A stretch of 7,381 nucleotides of DNA from Deltaproteobacteria bacterium (GTDB taxonomy: Bacteria > Desulfobacterota > Desulfarculia > Adiutricales > Adiutricaceae). The position numbers were made by a program, and so were the translations under genes. The notes below the pieces were generated by a model. That model saw nothing but the letters and a program-made list of their open reading frames with translations. It was not told the origin of the DNA and made no database searches. This document shows, in pieces, positions 6,404 through 7,381 of the stretch (positions are counted from its first letter, which is position 1; every line of letters begins with the position of its first letter). The DNA is taken from assembly GCA_031288745.1 (NCBI GenBank), contig JAITQT010000481.1, positions 1 through 7,381 on the forward strand, in the 5' to 3' direction.

Positions 6404-6811
6404 TTATTCTATAACTACAGGGTCACCTTCGGTTACAATGCCGGCTAAGACTACCTTGGCTTCGTAGAGAGGCGCTTTATAGGCGGTTAATTCTATTAAA
6501 GCGTCGGATATGCGTAAACGTGCGCCCTTGGGTAGTTGAGCTAACTCAAGGCTAACTACAAGATTTTCCCCTAAAGCGCCAAAACTCAAATCGGGATGTA
6601 CTTCTTTACTTTTTTGCCAATCGACTTGGCTCAATAAAGCCAATTGACGGCCTTTAGGTCCGCTGTCGCAATCTCCGCTAAGCCCAAAATTTTTAACCAG
6701 TTGGGCCTGACCTACGTTGCGTTTGGGCTCGCCCGGTGCGCGGCCAGCGAGGACGGCTAGAAGGCGACCAGCGGTTTTTTTCTTTGGCTGAAAATCAATA
6801 ATTTCCGACAT
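6404..6811 (-). CDS. Small MOSC-domain protein, probably for molybdenum-cofactor handling
   Basis: A 135-residue protein with the MOSC pattern: GLSGD at 43-47, GRQLALL at 54-60, FGALGENL at 77-84, LPKGARLRISDALIELT at 93-109 and EGDPVVI at 128-134. MOSC proteins bind sulfur or molybdenum-cofactor species and are often encoded beside molybdoenzymes, so a role in cofactor sulfuration or delivery for FdhF is plausible. That role is inferred from position. The segment between ELT and EGD is only about 18 residues, where MOSC domains usually have more together with a conserved cysteine; the only cysteine here is Cys48. It may be a non-catalytic or shortened variant. It is transcribed toward fdhF with a 128-base gap, so it may share a transcript. 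The ribosome site before ATG 6811 is weak. No FdhD gene is present in the window. Confidence 0.75.
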   Translation of the reverse strand: MSEIIDFQPKKKTAGRLLAVLAGRAPGEPKRNVGQAQLVKNFGLSGDCDSGPKGRQLALLSQVDWQKSKEVHPDLSFGALGENLVVSLELAQLPKGARLRISDALIELTAYKAPLYEAKVVLAGIVTEGDPVVIE

Positions 6812-6855
6812 GGCTAGCTTAGGCTTGGTTGGCGTTTGTCCTCAAGATATTATTT

Positions 6856-6884
6856 ATTTTGGTCTCTGATGAAAATTTTGTCAA
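6856..6884 (-). promoter_or_regulatory. Candidate promoter of the MOSC gene (and perhaps fdhF-hycB)
   Basis: On the minus strand a perfect TTGACA (6884-6879) is followed after 17 bases by CAAAAT (6861-6856), matching TATAAT at four of six positions. Transcription would start near 6849, about 38 bases before the MOSC ATG. No clear separate promoter was found in the 128 bases before fdhF, so this one may serve all three minus-strand genes. Confidence 0.5.
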
Positions 6885-6923
6885 TAAATATTTTTTTGGT
6901 CCGGGCTAAAATTAAATCGAATG

Positions 6924-6935
6924 GTAACCGTTCAC
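6924..6935 (-). repeat. 12-bp motif GTGAACGGTTAC, copy 2 (inverted)
   Basis: This is the reverse complement of the motif at 126-137 and 7111-7122. Together with 7111-7122 it forms an inverted pair 175 bases apart. TCGA also flanks both copies on the corresponding side, so the shared sequence is somewhat longer than the core. Confidence 0.5.
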
Positions 6936-7110
6936 CAGCCCTTCCATAAGGCCTGCCGAGTTTTGAGATTTTAGCAGCCCATTATATCCGCAGTAAGGTT
7001 GGCTTTAATTGATTTTTCAAATTGTTAGAGCAATGTCAACCTTTAGCCCATATCTAGGACTTAATCTTCAGTCGAGTGGAAAGTGGAAAACAAGGTTTTG
7101 ACTAGGCCTT

Positions 7111-7122
7111 GTGAACGGTTAC
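7111..7122 (+). repeat. 12-bp motif GTGAACGGTTAC, copy 3
   Basis: An exact copy of the 12-mer at 126-137. The similarity between the two sites may include a GTGG, A-rich and GACT stretch upstream, which hints that both belong to a larger diverged repeat. Confidence 0.5.
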
Positions 7123-7214
7123 GTCGAATGAGTAGAAGGCTATTATAGCAAATTTTTAGACTTCTAGCTAAAAGGCGGCTCTATTTCGGCCTTCGTTTAG
7201 TCTTACTGGTGTCA

Positions 7215-7274
7215 GTTCACAAATGTGAACGTTGCGGTGCCAAGCCTATTGAAAGGGACGAAACATACCGCAAC
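7215..7274. other. Two adjacent hairpins, possible structured RNA or element end
   Basis: GTTCAC (7215-7220) and GTGAAC (7225-7230) form a perfect six-base stem with an AAAT loop. Immediately after, GTTGCGGT (7231-7238) and ACCGCAAC (7267-7274) form a perfect eight-base stem around 28 bases. A further palindrome CCTATAGG follows near 7287. The compact stacking is unusual for this AT-rich flank. No known RNA family was recognised. Confidence 0.4.
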
Positions 7275-7329
7275 AATGTAGCCCCCTATAGGAGCTTAGT
7301 AATTTTAACATTAATCCAAGTTAAAATAT

Positions 7330-7379
7330 ATGGTTGGAACAGAGAGCTAAGTAGAAACCTCAAAAGAACTAATGTTAAG
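7330..7379 (+). repeat. Dispersed repeat, right copy (pair with 1-50)
   Basis: This stretch matches 1-50 in the same orientation at 46 of 50 positions. The window ends two bases later, so it cannot be seen how far the similarity extends beyond this point. Confidence 0.8.
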
Positions 7380-7381
7380 CT

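Larger units (their letters stand above)
6812..7381. other. Non-coding region downstream in the window, with hairpins and repeats
   Basis: No gene is seen in these 570 bases. They hold the MOSC promoter, two copies of GTGAACGGTTAC in opposite orientation (6924-6935 and 7111-7122), an interrupted palindrome GCTAT-T-ATAGC (7139-7149), a hairpin cluster (7215-7274), and the right copy of the 50-base repeat. A 22-codon ATG frame at 7033-7101 is too short to call. No tRNA, CRISPR or transposase was recognised. Confidence 0.55.

Noticed and set aside
1..7381. Circular element inferred from repeated ends
   Set aside because: The end repeats differ at four of 50 positions, so they are two repeat copies rather than one overlapping end; no replication gene is present.
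6812..7381. tRNA gene or CRISPR array in the flanks
   Set aside because: No TPsiC-arm-like sequence or acceptor pairing and no regularly spaced repeats were found.

Overview
This window carries what looks like a complete hydrogen-dependent CO2 reductase (HDCR) gene set. It comprises a selenocysteine formate dehydrogenase of the FdhF type, a ferredoxin-domain [FeFe] hydrogenase of the HydA2 type, and two HycB-like electron-transfer proteins with four [4Fe-4S] clusters each. A small MOSC-domain protein lies upstream of the formate dehydrogenase. There is no sign of membrane subunits of a formate hydrogenlyase such as HycC or HycD.

Layout: 1-1159 is long, AT-rich and has no convincing gene; it contains two inverted copies of a short element with terminal inverted repeats. 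1160-3126 (+) is the hycB-hydA pair, overlapping by one base. 3127-3531 is a convergent spacer with a strong terminator for each side. 3532-6275 (-) is hycB and fdhF, with fdhF transcribed first and a 4-base ATGA overlap. 6404-6811 (-) is the MOSC gene. 6812-7381 is non-coding, with hairpins and short repeats. A 50-base sequence at position 1 recurs in the same orientation at 7330 with 46/50 identity. The window therefore begins and nearly ends in a dispersed repeat, as contigs from repeat-bearing genomes often do.

How the genes work together (established for HDCR of Acetobacterium and Thermoanaerobacter, inferred here): HydA2 oxidises H2, electrons run along the clusters of the two HycB proteins, and FdhF reduces CO2 to formate. 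This is the first step of the methyl branch of the Wood-Ljungdahl pathway. The reverse reaction would produce H2 from formate. The in-frame UGA of fdhF is followed by a good bacterial SECIS hairpin, so the cell must also have selA, selB, selC and selD, which are not in this window.

Organism: a strictly anaerobic bacterium. The moderate-GC genes set in very AT-rich, repeat-bearing spacers, and the HDCR gene content, fit a host-associated or reducing genome. The best guess from memory is a deltaproteobacterial putative homoacetogen such as the termite-gut flagellate endosymbiont 'Candidatus Adiutrix intracellularis'. This is an inference and cannot be verified from the window alone.
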